From positions 1 through 64,000 of the forward strand of contig MFNK01000009.1 in the NCBI GenBank assembly GCA_001782045.1: a stretch of 64,000 bases of DNA, written 5' to 3'. The notes under the pieces are model-generated. The model was not told the origin of the DNA. It was given only the letters and a program-made list of their open reading frames with translations, and did not search any database. Shown here one piece after another: positions 24,848-34,437 of this stretch; position 1 is the first letter of the stretch, and every line of letters starts with the position of its first letter. A program made the translations under genes and the position numbers. The stretch comes from Candidatus Levybacteria bacterium RIFCSPHIGHO2_01_FULL_36_15b. GTDB lineage: Bacteria > Patescibacteria > Microgenomatia > Levybacterales > UBA12049.

Positions 24848-26098
24848 ATGCCTGCAATACAAAGAAGTGAATTCGCATTAGCGCTAAATCAGGTATCAAA
24901 CGAAAGGGGCTTGGACCCCGAAATAATTTTAGATGCAGTTCGTAATGCCATTTTAGCTGCTTACAGAAAAGATCATCCCGAATCGGAGCTTGAAGAATTC
25001 ACAGCCTTACTCGATGCAAATACAGGCGAAGCAAAAATTTTACAAGGTGATAAAGACGTCACCCCTCCTGGTTTTGGGAGAATTGCCGCACAAACCGCAA
25101 AACAGGTAATACTTCAAAAAATCCGAGAAAAAGAAAAAGAATCTGTAATGGCAGATTTTAAGCAAAAAATGGGATCAATTGTAAATGGAATGATTTTAAG
25201 ATTTGCCGGGCCAAATGTAATTGTAGATGTTGGAAAAACAGAGGCTCTAATGCCTCCGCAAGAACAAATTCAGAATGAAAAATACCATCTTAATCAAAGA
25301 CTTGCAGTTTATATTCTTAATATTCAGGAGGGACCAAGAGGAGAAGAAGTAGTTGTATCCCGTGCTAGCAATGGACTCTTAGAAGGATTATTTAAAAGAG
25401 AAGTTCCGGAAGTATCTCAAGGAGCAGTTGAAATAAAAGAAATAGTTAGAGAACCCGGGAATAGAAGTAAAGTAGCAGTATATTCAAATCAATCTGGAAT
25501 TGATCCAGTAGGAAGTTGCGTTGGGCAAAAAGGCGTTAGAGTTCAGGCAATAATTGCAGAATTAGGAGGACTTGAAAAAATAGACATAATTCAGTGGCAG
25601 GAGAATATTAAGAATTATATTGCACAGGCTCTTTCTCCTGCAAAGGATTTAAGAGTTGAGGTAAGTGAAGACGATAAAGTTGCCCACGTATTTGTTGCGC
25701 CAACGGAGCTTTCTTTGGCAATTGGTAAAGAAGGACAAAATGTAAGACTTGCTTCGAAATTAACCGGATACAGGATTGAAATAGAAGAAGATCCGACCAA
25801 GGCTGCAGCACCCGTAAAAGAAGAAGTTAAAGTCGCTGAGAAAACACCTGAAGAAGAAGTAAAGAAAGAGAAACAAGTTGCCGAATCAGCAACAACGGAT
25901 GTCCAGAGCCAAGCTACAGAAGAAGTAGCAGAGCCAGTAGTTTCTGACTTACCTATTCAAGTTTCAGAACCAGTACAGGAAGAAAATCAGGCAGAGCCTC
26001 AGGTAAATACAGAAGAAGCTAAATCTATTGAGGAAACACCGGTTGAAAATCCGGTCCAAAATAAGACAAAAGTTAAAGATGAAGAAAATTTACAATAA
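24848..26098 (+). CDS. nusA: Transcription termination/antitermination factor NusA
   Basis: 416 aa. N-terminal RNA-polymerase-binding domain (FALALNQVSNERGLDPEIILDAV), S1 domain (GSIVNGMILRF, NVIVDVGKTEALMP), then KH1 (DPVGSCVGQKGVRVQAI) and KH2 (LAIGKEGQNVRLASKLTG). The last 70 residues are an acidic, repetitive disordered tail rich in Glu, Val and Pro, in place of the AR repeats found in proteobacteria. It heads the nusA-infB cluster and has its own promoter. Confidence 0.96.
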   Translation: MPAIQRSEFALALNQVSNERGLDPEIILDAVRNAILAAYRKDHPESELEEFTALLDANTGEAKILQGDKDVTPPGFGRIAAQTAKQVILQKIREKEKESVMADFKQKMGSIVNGMILRFAGPNVIVDVGKTEALMPPQEQIQNEKYHLNQRLAVYILNIQEGPRGEEVVVSRASNGLLEGLFKREVPEVSQGAVEIKEIVREPGNRSKVAVYSNQSGIDPVGSCVGQKGVRVQAIIAELGGLEKIDIIQWQENIKNYIAQALSPAKDLRVEVSEDDKVAHVFVAPTELSLAIGKEGQNVRLASKLTGYRIEIEEDPTKAAAPVKEEVKVAEKTPEEEVKKEKQVAESATTDVQSQATEEVAEPVVSDLPIQVSEPVQEENQAEPQVNTEEAKSIEETPVENPVQNKTKVKDEENLQ

Positions 26099-26133
26099 TT
26101 TATGAAGCCCATGCGTTGTAAATTTAATTTAAT

Positions 26134-27612
26134 ATGGATAAAAAGACAAAAATTGAACATTCAAAGAATGAATACAACTTTCCTCCTGTAGTTGCGGTTT
26201 TGGGTCACGTTGATCACGGCAAAACTTCTCTTTTAGATGCAATAAGAAAAACAAATATCGCAGGAGCAGAACATGGTGGAATAACCCAAAAAATCGGAGC
26301 ATCAAGCATTAAAGTAACCCACGAAGGAAAAGAGCGAAGAATTACTTTTATAGATACCCCCGGACACGAAGCTTTTACCAAAATGCGAGGACGCGGAGCG
26401 CAAGCTGCAGATATTGGAATATTAGTCGTTTCTGCAGTTGATGGTGTGATGCCTCAAACAAAAGAAAGCATAACGTTATTAAAAGCTTCTGAAATTCCAT
26501 TTATTGTTGCTTTTACAAAAGTTGACGATCCGCAAAAATTAGTTGATAAAGCAAAGGACCAGCTTTTAAAAGAAGAAGTAATGCTTGAAGGTTATGGAGG
26601 AGATATTCCTTTTATAGAAGTTTCCGCAAAAGAGGGGCACAACATAAAAGAGCTTTTAGACTTAATTCTTTTGATTTTTGATTTAAAATTAGACAGTAAT
26701 TTTTATCATTTTTCAAAAGACGGACAATTTAAAGGAATAGTAATTGAGTCAAAACTGGATCAAAAGAAAGGACCGCTGGCTTCTGTGGTGGTTAAAAATG
26801 GAAAATTAAGTCTTAAAGACGAATTATTTTCACCAGAAGGAAATTTGGGAAAAGTAAAAAACCTTATATCTGCAACCAGCGAAAATATAAAAGAGGCAGA
26901 AATAGGTGAAGCAGTGGAGATATTAGGATTTGCAAAAGCTCCTACCGTAGGAAGCGTTATTAGTACAACAAAGGTTGCCGCAGAAGAGATAGTTGAAGCA
27001 CAAAAAGCACCTGCGCTTTCTAATTCTCCTTTTGAGAGAAATGAAGAGAATATGATTCCAATAGTTTTGTGTGCCGATACCTTAGGTTCTCTAGAAGCCA
27101 TAAAATATTCATTGCCTGAAAAAGCAAAAATTGTTAAGGAAAAAACCGGCGAAATAGAAGTGTCAGATGTCTTATATGCTAAATCTACAGGCGCAATAGT
27201 ATTGGGATTTAATGTTAAGTTAAAACCTGAAATTTTAAAGCTTGCCAAAACAGAAAAAATTCTAGTTAAGAGTTATTCAATAATTTACGAGATGATTGAT
27301 GAAATAAATGATTTTGTACAAGGAAAACTAGAGGCCTTACAAGAGGAAGTTTTTGGCATAGGTAAAATACTTGCAAGTTTCCCGTACGAAAAAACAAAAG
27401 TGATGGGAATAAAAGTGCAAGAGGGAAGAATCGCAAAAAACGATAAATTGAGGCTAATTAGAAACGATGAAGTTATTGGCGAAAGCCATGTTGCTTCTTT
27501 AAGACAAGGTAAAGAGCAGGTTTCAAAAATTGAAGAAGGAGCAGAAGGGGGAATAATAATTTCTCCTTTCCTTGACTTTACTATAGGAGATATGGTACTA
27601 TCGCACAACTAA
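26134..27612 (+). CDS. infB: Translation initiation factor IF-2, short form
   Basis: 492 aa GTPase that delivers fMet-tRNA to the 30S subunit. G1 GHVDHGKTSLLD, G3 DTPGHEAF, G4-like TKVDDP, G5 SAKEG; then domains II-IV (KNGKLSLKDELF, IVLCADTLGSLEAIK, C-terminal VGESHV-like VIGESHVASLRQGK). The long N-terminal extension of typical IF-2 is missing and only about 15 residues precede the G domain. It lies 35 nt after nusA, a conserved gene pair. rbfA does not follow. Confidence 0.96.
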   Translation: MDKKTKIEHSKNEYNFPPVVAVLGHVDHGKTSLLDAIRKTNIAGAEHGGITQKIGASSIKVTHEGKERRITFIDTPGHEAFTKMRGRGAQAADIGILVVSAVDGVMPQTKESITLLKASEIPFIVAFTKVDDPQKLVDKAKDQLLKEEVMLEGYGGDIPFIEVSAKEGHNIKELLDLILLIFDLKLDSNFYHFSKDGQFKGIVIESKLDQKKGPLASVVVKNGKLSLKDELFSPEGNLGKVKNLISATSENIKEAEIGEAVEILGFAKAPTVGSVISTTKVAAEEIVEAQKAPALSNSPFERNEENMIPIVLCADTLGSLEAIKYSLPEKAKIVKEKTGEIEVSDVLYAKSTGAIVLGFNVKLKPEILKLAKTEKILVKSYSIIYEMIDEINDFVQGKLEALQEEVFGIGKILASFPYEKTKVMGIKVQEGRIAKNDKLRLIRNDEVIGESHVASLRQGKEQVSKIEEGAEGGIIISPFLDFTIGDMVLSHN

Positions 27613-27630
27613 CTGCCCCAAAAACAAGTT

Positions 27631-28575
27631 ATGGATAATTTAACATTCCCAAAGATTAAAGAAGCAATAGAAAAATATCAAACAATCGGAATTGCTTTTG
27701 CTTCCGGTTCTAATCTTGATTCCACAGCAGGAGCGCTTTCTTTATATTTATCTCTTAAGAATTTAGGCAAGAATGTAACAGTTGCCTCCCCGTCAAGCCC
27801 ATTAGTAGAAGTTTCTTCTTTAGTTGGAATTGATGAGGTTTCTACTGGTTTTGGGGGAGCAGGAGGAGATTTAGTCGTATCTTTTCCTTATAAAGAAGGA
27901 GAAATAGAAAAAGTTTCTTATACACGAGACGAAAATTTTTTGAACATAGTAGTTAAAGCAGGAGAATTGGGGCTTGGATTTGATGAGAAAGATGTTAAAT
28001 ATTCAAGGTCGGGTGCTGCACCAGAGCTTTTATTTGTTGTTGGAACTCCCCGAATTTCGGATTTGGGTCCTCTTTTTGATCCGGCAATTTTAAAAGATAC
28101 CGTTGTTATAAATATAGATAATAATTCTCAAAATCAAGGATTTGGAGATATCGTAATGGTATCTAATAGACTTTCTTCGGTTTCGGAAGCAATTGCAAAT
28201 TTACTTTTGGCACTTAATTTAAAAATTGATTTGGATATTGCACAAAATTTAATGCTCGGATTGTCAAATGCCACCGATAATTTCCAAAGCGAGTCCACAA
28301 GTCCTTTGGCTTTTGAAATAGCGGGAATTTTAATGAGACAGGGCGCAACAAGACCGTCTCAAAAAATAGCAAGAAGAAGGGTTTCTGAAGACGATTTCAT
28401 TAAACAGCAGGAAAGACAGATTAGGGTTCAATCTCAAGAATCAGCTCGAGATCAAGAGCCAATAAGACAGCAAGAGCCTGTTTTAGAACAAGCAGAAAAA
28501 AAGGAAAAAACAGTTGAAAATCCGCCGGAAGATTGGCTAGAGCCAAAAATCTATAAGGGTTCCACAAACTTCTAA
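27631..28575 (+). CDS. DHH-superfamily protein with lost catalytic residues
   Basis: 314 aa, NrnA/RecJ-like layout in the place where rbfA/nrnA often follow infB. The fold markers are YLSLKNLGKNVTVASPSSP and VINIDNNSQNQGFGDI. In active enzymes the second reads NIDHHxxNxxFGD; here DHH is DNN. The first motif (PDGDALGS in NrnA) reads SNLDSTAG. Most metal ligands are therefore gone and phosphoesterase activity is unlikely. A charged Gln/Glu-rich tail follows. It may bind nucleotides or RNA without cleavage. Fold assignment is by pattern and role is inferred. Confidence 0.7.
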   Translation: MDNLTFPKIKEAIEKYQTIGIAFASGSNLDSTAGALSLYLSLKNLGKNVTVASPSSPLVEVSSLVGIDEVSTGFGGAGGDLVVSFPYKEGEIEKVSYTRDENFLNIVVKAGELGLGFDEKDVKYSRSGAAPELLFVVGTPRISDLGPLFDPAILKDTVVINIDNNSQNQGFGDIVMVSNRLSSVSEAIANLLLALNLKIDLDIAQNLMLGLSNATDNFQSESTSPLAFEIAGILMRQGATRPSQKIARRRVSEDDFIKQQERQIRVQSQESARDQEPIRQQEPVLEQAEKKEKTVENPPEDWLEPKIYKGSTNF

Positions 28576-28577
28576 TT

Positions 28578-29102
28578 ATGAATGAGAAAACTAGACCCCA
28601 ACTTGAGAGTAGGTTGCTTGCATGGAGCAGAAAAAATAACAATAATGAACGTGGATTAAGACGCCAAGAACCGGAAAATCCTAAGGTTTATCCGTTTGCT
28701 GATTTTGATGACTATGTTCTTGGATTTAGAGCAGGCGTTCAGCAAGATTTTGGAATCGTCTTAAGTCATATCGAAGTTCCCTTTGACGGACATTCTTATG
28801 AAGCATTTTTAGATGGGTTAGCTGGATTTGAAAGTGAGGGGAATTGGGGAAGAATGGCTAATCATACAGGATTAACACTTTTATTACTTCATTTAGGTTA
28901 TCCCCGAGCGCAATTAACAGAAAGAAGGATAGAAATTTATCAGCATCCAGGTGCTTTAGAAAAGTATAGAGAAGATATCGAAGATTTAATGAAGCGTAAA
29001 AAAATAGATCCAAAAAATCCATCTCCAATTATGCCTGTATACGGAAACATGGTTGGGGCTCTAGATCCAAACCCAAAGACTGTTTACACTCGACCATTGT
29101 AA
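28578..29102 (+). CDS. Hypothetical protein between the DHH-like gene and rpsO
   Basis: 174 aa, soluble, starting 2 nt after the DHH-like stop (TAATTATG), so cotranslated with it. It contains FADFDDYVLGFRAGVQQDFG and LLLLHLGYPRAQLTERR and ends PNPKTVYTRPL. No family recognised. The position inside a translation/RNA-decay cluster suggests an RNA-related role, but nothing in the sequence confirms it. Confidence 0.6.
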   Translation: MNEKTRPQLESRLLAWSRKNNNNERGLRRQEPENPKVYPFADFDDYVLGFRAGVQQDFGIVLSHIEVPFDGHSYEAFLDGLAGFESEGNWGRMANHTGLTLLLLHLGYPRAQLTERRIEIYQHPGALEKYREDIEDLMKRKKIDPKNPSPIMPVYGNMVGALDPNPKTVYTRPL

Positions 29103-29116
29103 TTGGAAACAGGAGC

Positions 29117-29125
29117 TGTTATAAT
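29117..29125 (+). promoter_or_regulatory. Extended -10 promoter for rpsO
   Basis: TGTTATAAT, an extended -10 (TGnTATAAT) 32 nt before the rpsO ATG. No -35 at canonical spacing. Confidence 0.5.
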
Positions 29126-29157
29126 ACGTTCTGTTATTAAGAAAGAAAAATTAGTTT

Positions 29158-29430
29158 ATGCCACTTAGTTCTACGCAAAAGAAAGACATAATTAAAGAAT
29201 TCCAAACAGCAAAAGGAGATACAGGAAGTCCTGAAGTCCAAGTTGCGCTTTTAACGCATAGAATAGAAAGATTAACTGAACATCTTCAGGGACACGGACA
29301 TGATAATCACAGCAGACGCGGACTTCTTTCTATGATTGCAAAGAGAAGAAGACTTATCAATTTTTTGGAAAAAGTTGATAAGGCAAGATCCTCGGATATA
29401 GCAAAAAGGGTAGGATTAAAAAGTAAGTAA
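29158..29430 (+). CDS. rpsO: 30S ribosomal protein S15
   Basis: 90 aa, standard length. GDTGSPEVQVALLTHRI, HSRRGLLSMIAKRRRLINFL and the four-helix pattern are diagnostic. It binds the central domain of 16S rRNA. pnp begins 6 nt after it, the classic rpsO-pnp operon. Confidence 0.98.
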   Translation: MPLSSTQKKDIIKEFQTAKGDTGSPEVQVALLTHRIERLTEHLQGHGHDNHSRRGLLSMIAKRRRLINFLEKVDKARSSDIAKRVGLKSK

Positions 29431-29436
29431 AAATTA

Positions 29437-31698
29437 ATGAAACAAACCTCAAAAGAGCTAGATTTAGCTGGTAAAAAATTAACACTACAAATAGGAAACT
29501 TGGCTCAACAAGCCACATCTTCTGTTTTAGCAAGACTCGGAGATACCGTAGTATTAGTTACGGTTGTTGAGGGTGGCCCAACAGACTTAGATTATTTTCC
29601 TCTTAGTGTTGAATACGTAGAAAGGCTTTATGCGGGAGGCAGAATTAAAGGAAGCCGCTGGGTAAAAAGAGAGGGAAGACCAAGCGATGAAGCTATACTT
29701 GCAGGAAGAGTAATTGATCGTTCCATTAGGCCTCTTTTCCCCAAAGCCTTTAAAAACGAAGTTCAAATTATTGTAACAGTACTTTCAGTTGATGGGGAAA
29801 ACGAACCAGACATCGTTGCTTTAAATGCAGTATCGGCTGCAATTGCAATATCGCGAATTCCATGGAACGGACCAATTGGGGCTGTAAGAATGGGTTATGT
29901 TAAAGAAAATGGAAGCGCTGCAGAATTTTTAGCAAATCCAACTTCCAGCGAAATTGAACTTTCAGAGCTTGACATGGTTGTTTCTCAAACTAAAGACAAA
30001 ACAGTGATGATTGAAGCTGGTGCTTTGCAGGTACCCGAGGATGTATTGGTAGAAGCAATAAAAAGGGCTCAGGTGGAAAATGAAAAGATAGTTTCCGCAA
30101 TTGAGGAACTAGTAAAAGAGGTTGGAGCAAAGAAACTTGCAACAACTGAAGATCCACTGCTCCACGAAACGATTCAAATAATAGAAAAGTCATATAAAGA
30201 AGATGTACAAGCGCTTATTAAATCACGAGTTGATAAAGAATCTGGTGGGGATGACACAGGAGATTTAATAAATAAAATATACGACGACCAAAAAATGAAA
30301 AACAAAGATACGGAAATTGACAAAAAACAGGTTGCTAAAGCAATAGAATATGTAATGTTTAAGCTTATCAGAAAAGATGTTTTGGAAAAGAAACATAGGC
30401 CAGATGGTAGAGGCATGGACGAAATCCGAGAAATTGATACAAAAGTTGGAATTTTACCAAGAACACATGGTAGTGCGCTTTTTCAAAGAGGCCTTACACA
30501 GGCTTTATCAATTGTAACCCTTGGTTCTCCCCGAATGGAACAGCTAATTGAGTCTGCAGAAGGAGAAGAGTCTAAAAGATATATTCATCATTATAGCGGA
30601 CTACCTTATTCTTTTGGACAAACCGGAAGAGTAGGAACACCTAGCAGACGAGAAATAGGACATGGAGCACTTGCAGAAAGAGCGCTAAAAGGAGTAATAC
30701 CTTCGCAAAATGAATTCCCTTACACAATAAGATTAGTTTCGGAAGTATTATCTCAGAATGGATCAAGCTCTATGGCTTCAACTTGCGGATCAACTCTTGC
30801 CCTTATGGATGCCGGAGTGCCAATTAAAAAACCTGTAGCAGGAATATCTATAGGAATGATGTCGGATGAAAAAAGCTACGAGCTTTTAACTGATATTATT
30901 GGGCTTGAAGATTTTTCAGGAGATATGGATTTTAAAGTGGCAGGAACCGATACCGGTGTCACGGCGATACAAGTTGATGTAAAAATTCCAGGTTTAACTC
31001 AAGCCCAAATTAAAGATATTTTTGAAGCTTCTAAAAAGGCAAGACTATCAATTTTAGAAAAAATGCTATCAGTAATACCAACGACTCGCGAAAATCTTTC
31101 TCAGTATGCGCCAAAGATAGAGATGTTAAATATCCCGGTGGATAAAATTGGAGAATTAATAGGACCGGGAGGTAAAGTTATAAAAAATATAATATCTACA
31201 ACAGGCGCAACTGTTGATGTAGAAGATGATGGATCTGTAACGGTTTCAGGAACAAACGAAGAATCAGTACAAAAAGCAATCGATTGGGTTAAGAGCTTAA
31301 CAAGAGATGTTGGGGTGGGAGAAACATTTGAAGGAGAAGTAAAAAGAATATTACCTTTTGGTGCATTCGTTGAAATTTTACCCGGAAAAGAAGGTATGGT
31401 TCATGTTTCTAAGATGTCTACAGAATTTGTAAATAATCCTTCTGATATTGTTGAAATAGGGCAAAAAGTTAAAGTAAGAGTTGCAGAAATAGACGATCAA
31501 GGAAGAATAAATCTGTCTATGTTATTTGGAGCAGATGCAGAGAAAGAGAAAGAACCTCGTGGCCCATCAAATAGAAACTTTGAAGCACGAGAAAGGGAAC
31601 CAAGACGAGAACATCCTCTTTCCATGCAATTTAAAAGAGAAAGACAAAAAACATGGCAGCAAAATAAGCGTTTTGGACCTAAAAAACCAAGATACTAA
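29437..31698 (+). CDS. pnp: Polyribonucleotide nucleotidyltransferase (PNPase)
   Basis: 753 aa phosphorolytic 3'-5' exoribonuclease. Two RNase PH-like domains flank a helical domain. The first has GGRIKGSRWVKREGRPSDEAILAGRVIDRSIRPLF in overlapping family blocks; the second has MDEIREIDTKVGILPRTHGSALFQRG and FKVAGTDTGVTAIQVDVKI. KH (GPGGKVIKNII) and S1 (GEVKRILPFGAFVEI) domains follow, then a basic tail ending KKPRY. It is probably the main RNA decay exonuclease together with RNase J encoded 1 kb downstream. Confidence 0.98.
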   Translation: MKQTSKELDLAGKKLTLQIGNLAQQATSSVLARLGDTVVLVTVVEGGPTDLDYFPLSVEYVERLYAGGRIKGSRWVKREGRPSDEAILAGRVIDRSIRPLFPKAFKNEVQIIVTVLSVDGENEPDIVALNAVSAAIAISRIPWNGPIGAVRMGYVKENGSAAEFLANPTSSEIELSELDMVVSQTKDKTVMIEAGALQVPEDVLVEAIKRAQVENEKIVSAIEELVKEVGAKKLATTEDPLLHETIQIIEKSYKEDVQALIKSRVDKESGGDDTGDLINKIYDDQKMKNKDTEIDKKQVAKAIEYVMFKLIRKDVLEKKHRPDGRGMDEIREIDTKVGILPRTHGSALFQRGLTQALSIVTLGSPRMEQLIESAEGEESKRYIHHYSGLPYSFGQTGRVGTPSRREIGHGALAERALKGVIPSQNEFPYTIRLVSEVLSQNGSSSMASTCGSTLALMDAGVPIKKPVAGISIGMMSDEKSYELLTDIIGLEDFSGDMDFKVAGTDTGVTAIQVDVKIPGLTQAQIKDIFEASKKARLSILEKMLSVIPTTRENLSQYAPKIEMLNIPVDKIGELIGPGGKVIKNIISTTGATVDVEDDGSVTVSGTNEESVQKAIDWVKSLTRDVGVGETFEGEVKRILPFGAFVEILPGKEGMVHVSKMSTEFVNNPSDIVEIGQKVKVRVAEIDDQGRINLSMLFGADAEKEKEPRGPSNRNFEAREREPRREHPLSMQFKRERQKTWQQNKRFGPKKPRY

Positions 31699-31724
31699 TT
31701 CCCCATTGTGTTATTATTAAATTA

Positions 31725-32780
31725 ATGGATTCTGCCCAAAATATTGATTCAGAGTTAAATAAATTATCAGAGAAGGTTAAAAAAGCATCTCTTCCTCCCG
31801 ATTTACAAGAAAAGGTTAATTCTATGTTATCGCTTTTATCTATTAGTTTAAAAACAGGAACAGGTAGTTTTATAAACTATCAAACAACCGAAAATTACTT
31901 AAATTGGCTATGTTCATTGCCATTCAACCTTGAAACGCAGGACAATTTAGATATCAACAAAGCAAAAGAAATACTAGACAAAAATCATTACGGATTAATG
32001 TCCGTAAAAGACACGATTATGGAATACTTATCAACCCTAATTTTAAATAAACAAAATAATACAATGGTTAATGCGCCAATTCTTTGTTTGGTAGGATTGG
32101 TAGGAACAGGTAAAACAACACTTGCGTATTCTATAGCAGAAGCGTTGGGAAGAAGATTTGAAAGAATTCCTTTTGGAGGGTTATCCGATTCTTTGTCTTT
32201 AAGAGGACAATCGCGTGCATTTACTGACGCAGAGCCCGGTCTATTTATTAAGAAAATCGTACATGCCCAAAGCAAAAATTGCGTAATATTACTAGATGAA
32301 CTTGATAGAATTGCAGAGCATGCCAGAGCAGATGTTATGGGAGTATTAATTGAAGCACTAGACAATGAGCAAAATAATTCGTTTGTTGATCATTATATAG
32401 ATTATCCTTTTGATTTGTCTCATGTTTTATTTATTGCAACAGCAAATAACACGACAAGTCTTTCTACCGCAGTATTGGATAGATTAGAAATTATTCAAAT
32501 GCCCTCCTACAACGATGATGAAAAAAAAGTGATTGGGCAAAAATATTTATTTCCAAAAATTGTTAAAAACGCGGGACTTCTAGACAACCAGGTAATAATA
32601 GAAGAAATTTTATGGCCTACCATTATTAGGCCGCTTGGTTATGATAGCGGTATAAGAAGTTTGGAAAGAAGCCTAGAAAATATTGCAAGAAGAGTTGCGC
32701 GTATGATTGTAGAAGGCAAATTATCTAAAAATTCGCAAGTTAAAATAGATAGTAATAATATAAGAGAGTATTTAAATTAA
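31725..32780 (+). CDS. Lon-type AAA+ ATPase module lacking the protease domain
   Basis: 351 aa. It matches the centre of Lon: the helical lead-in (YLNWLCSLPFN, LDKNHYGLMSVKDTIMEYL), Walker A GLVGTGKTT, the GGLSDSLSLRGQSRAF loop, Walker B VILLDELDRI, then EALDNEQNNSFVDHYID and ATANN. It ends with the small-domain helix IARRVARMIV and REYLN, exactly where Lon continues into the Ser-Lys protease. The N-terminal LAN substrate domain is also missing. It should be an unfoldase or chaperone rather than a protease. RNase J starts 1 nt after its stop. No separate Lon protease domain is in the window. Confidence 0.82.
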   Translation: MDSAQNIDSELNKLSEKVKKASLPPDLQEKVNSMLSLLSISLKTGTGSFINYQTTENYLNWLCSLPFNLETQDNLDINKAKEILDKNHYGLMSVKDTIMEYLSTLILNKQNNTMVNAPILCLVGLVGTGKTTLAYSIAEALGRRFERIPFGGLSDSLSLRGQSRAFTDAEPGLFIKKIVHAQSKNCVILLDELDRIAEHARADVMGVLIEALDNEQNNSFVDHYIDYPFDLSHVLFIATANNTTSLSTAVLDRLEIIQMPSYNDDEKKVIGQKYLFPKIVKNAGLLDNQVIIEEILWPTIIRPLGYDSGIRSLERSLENIARRVARMIVEGKLSKNSQVKIDSNNIREYLN

Positions 32781-32781
32781 T

Positions 32782-34437
32782 ATGGAAGAAAAAATATCAA
32801 TTATTCCTTTGGGTGGAGTTTCGGACGTTACTCGTAATATGTATATTTACGAATACAAGAACGAGATTCTTCTTGTGGATTGCGGAATCGGTTTTGCAAA
32901 CGAAACTGTTGTAGGGGTGGATTTATTGCTGCCGGATATTTCTTATCTAAAAACTACAAATAAAAAAATTGTTGGAATGGCAATAACTCACGGACACGAA
33001 GATCACATGGGAGCTTTGCCTTATATCTTACCCGACCTTCCTGATTTTCCAATATACGCTACATCTTTAACCGCAGAATTTGCAAATGAGAAATTAAAGG
33101 AGTTTGGGATGCCAAAAAGAATTCAAAAAGTAGATTTTGATGGAGGAGAAGTAAAGATTGGAAGCTTTACAATTTCTTTCGTTAGAGTTACGCATAGTAT
33201 TCCAGATACTTCTCACGTTTTTATAAAAACCCCCGTAGGTAATTTTTATCATGGAAGCGATTTTAAATTTGACTTAACTCCATACGACGGCAAAAAAACA
33301 GATTTTCAAAAAATCGTAAAGCTTGCAAATCAAGGAGTTATATGTCTTTTATCCGATGCGCTTCGCGCGGAGGAACCGGGAAAGGCTCCTTCAGAATCAA
33401 GCTTAACTTATGCATTTGAAGAAGAGATAGATAAAACCAAAGGCAAGTTTATAGTTACTACATTTTCTTCAAATATTTCAAGACTTAATCAGGTAATAAA
33501 TGTTGCAAAAAAGTTTAACAAAAAGATCTGCTTTGTAGGAAGGTCTTTGATTAAGGCTAAAGATATGGCAATAAGACTAGGATACATGAGCCTCCCTAAA
33601 GATATGGAAGTTGATGTTAGGGATTTAAAGCACGTAAAAGATCAAAATTTGGTTTTAATAGTAGCAGGAAGTCAAGGGCAGGAGAATTCTGCGCTAACAC
33701 GTATTGTAAGCGGGGAATTTAGGGAAATAAAATTAAATCCAGCCGATACCATTATTTTTAGTTCCGATCCAATTCCGGGAAACGAAATATCTATTAATTC
33801 ATTAATAGATGAAATATCTAAAATTGGAACACGCGTTATTTATTCTGCAATTTCCGAAAGCTTTCATGTATCGGGTCATGGAGCCGCTGATGATTTAATG
33901 ATGTTGATGAACTTAGTAAGACCAAGTAAGGTTTTACCGATAGGTGCAACTTACAGACAAATGGTTGCCTATAAGCAGCTTGCCAGACAGCAAAGCTTTG
34001 AAGATAAGGATATTATTTTAATCGAAAATGGGCAGGAAGTAGTATTTACTAAGGAATCTTCATTTCTTGGTAGAAAACTAAATCTTAGGAATGTTTTTGT
34101 AGATCAAATTTCAGGGGAGGAAATCGAGAGTTTCGTGGTAATGGACAGGCAAAAAATTGCAAAAGAAGGAGTAATAGTTGTTATTGCAGAAGTAGATTCC
34201 CAAACCGGACAAATCTTGGATAACCCTAATATTATTGCAAGAGGTTATGCTTCCGCAGACGCACAGACTTTATCTAAAGGACTCAGCAAAGAGTTAAAAA
34301 CCGCGCTGTCCAGAAAGAAAGGACCGGTTACAAACTGGATTTATATAAGAAGACAACTGGCAGATGTAACAGAAAAGTTTATTTTCAAAACTTTCCGCAA
34401 ACACCCCATGGTGCTTCCGATTGTTATCGAGATTTAG
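32782..34437 (+). CDS. rnj: Ribonuclease J
   Basis: 551 aa metallo-beta-lactamase/beta-CASP nuclease with 5'-3' exo- and endonuclease activity on RNA. THGHEDHMGALPYI supplies the zinc ligands, followed by VTHSIPDTSHVFI and HGSDFKFD. The beta-CASP region has TTFSSNISRL, and AGSQGQENSALTRI and HVSGHGAADDLMM are family blocks. The C-terminal domain is present and ends RKHPMVLPIVIEI. It lies 1 nt after the Lon-like ATPase gene and 1 kb after pnp, forming an RNA-decay neighbourhood. Confidence 0.95.
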   Translation: MEEKISIIPLGGVSDVTRNMYIYEYKNEILLVDCGIGFANETVVGVDLLLPDISYLKTTNKKIVGMAITHGHEDHMGALPYILPDLPDFPIYATSLTAEFANEKLKEFGMPKRIQKVDFDGGEVKIGSFTISFVRVTHSIPDTSHVFIKTPVGNFYHGSDFKFDLTPYDGKKTDFQKIVKLANQGVICLLSDALRAEEPGKAPSESSLTYAFEEEIDKTKGKFIVTTFSSNISRLNQVINVAKKFNKKICFVGRSLIKAKDMAIRLGYMSLPKDMEVDVRDLKHVKDQNLVLIVAGSQGQENSALTRIVSGEFREIKLNPADTIIFSSDPIPGNEISINSLIDEISKIGTRVIYSAISESFHVSGHGAADDLMMLMNLVRPSKVLPIGATYRQMVAYKQLARQQSFEDKDIILIENGQEVVFTKESSFLGRKLNLRNVFVDQISGEEIESFVVMDRQKIAKEGVIVVIAEVDSQTGQILDNPNIIARGYASADAQTLSKGLSKELKTALSRKKGPVTNWIYIRRQLADVTEKFIFKTFRKHPMVLPIVIEI

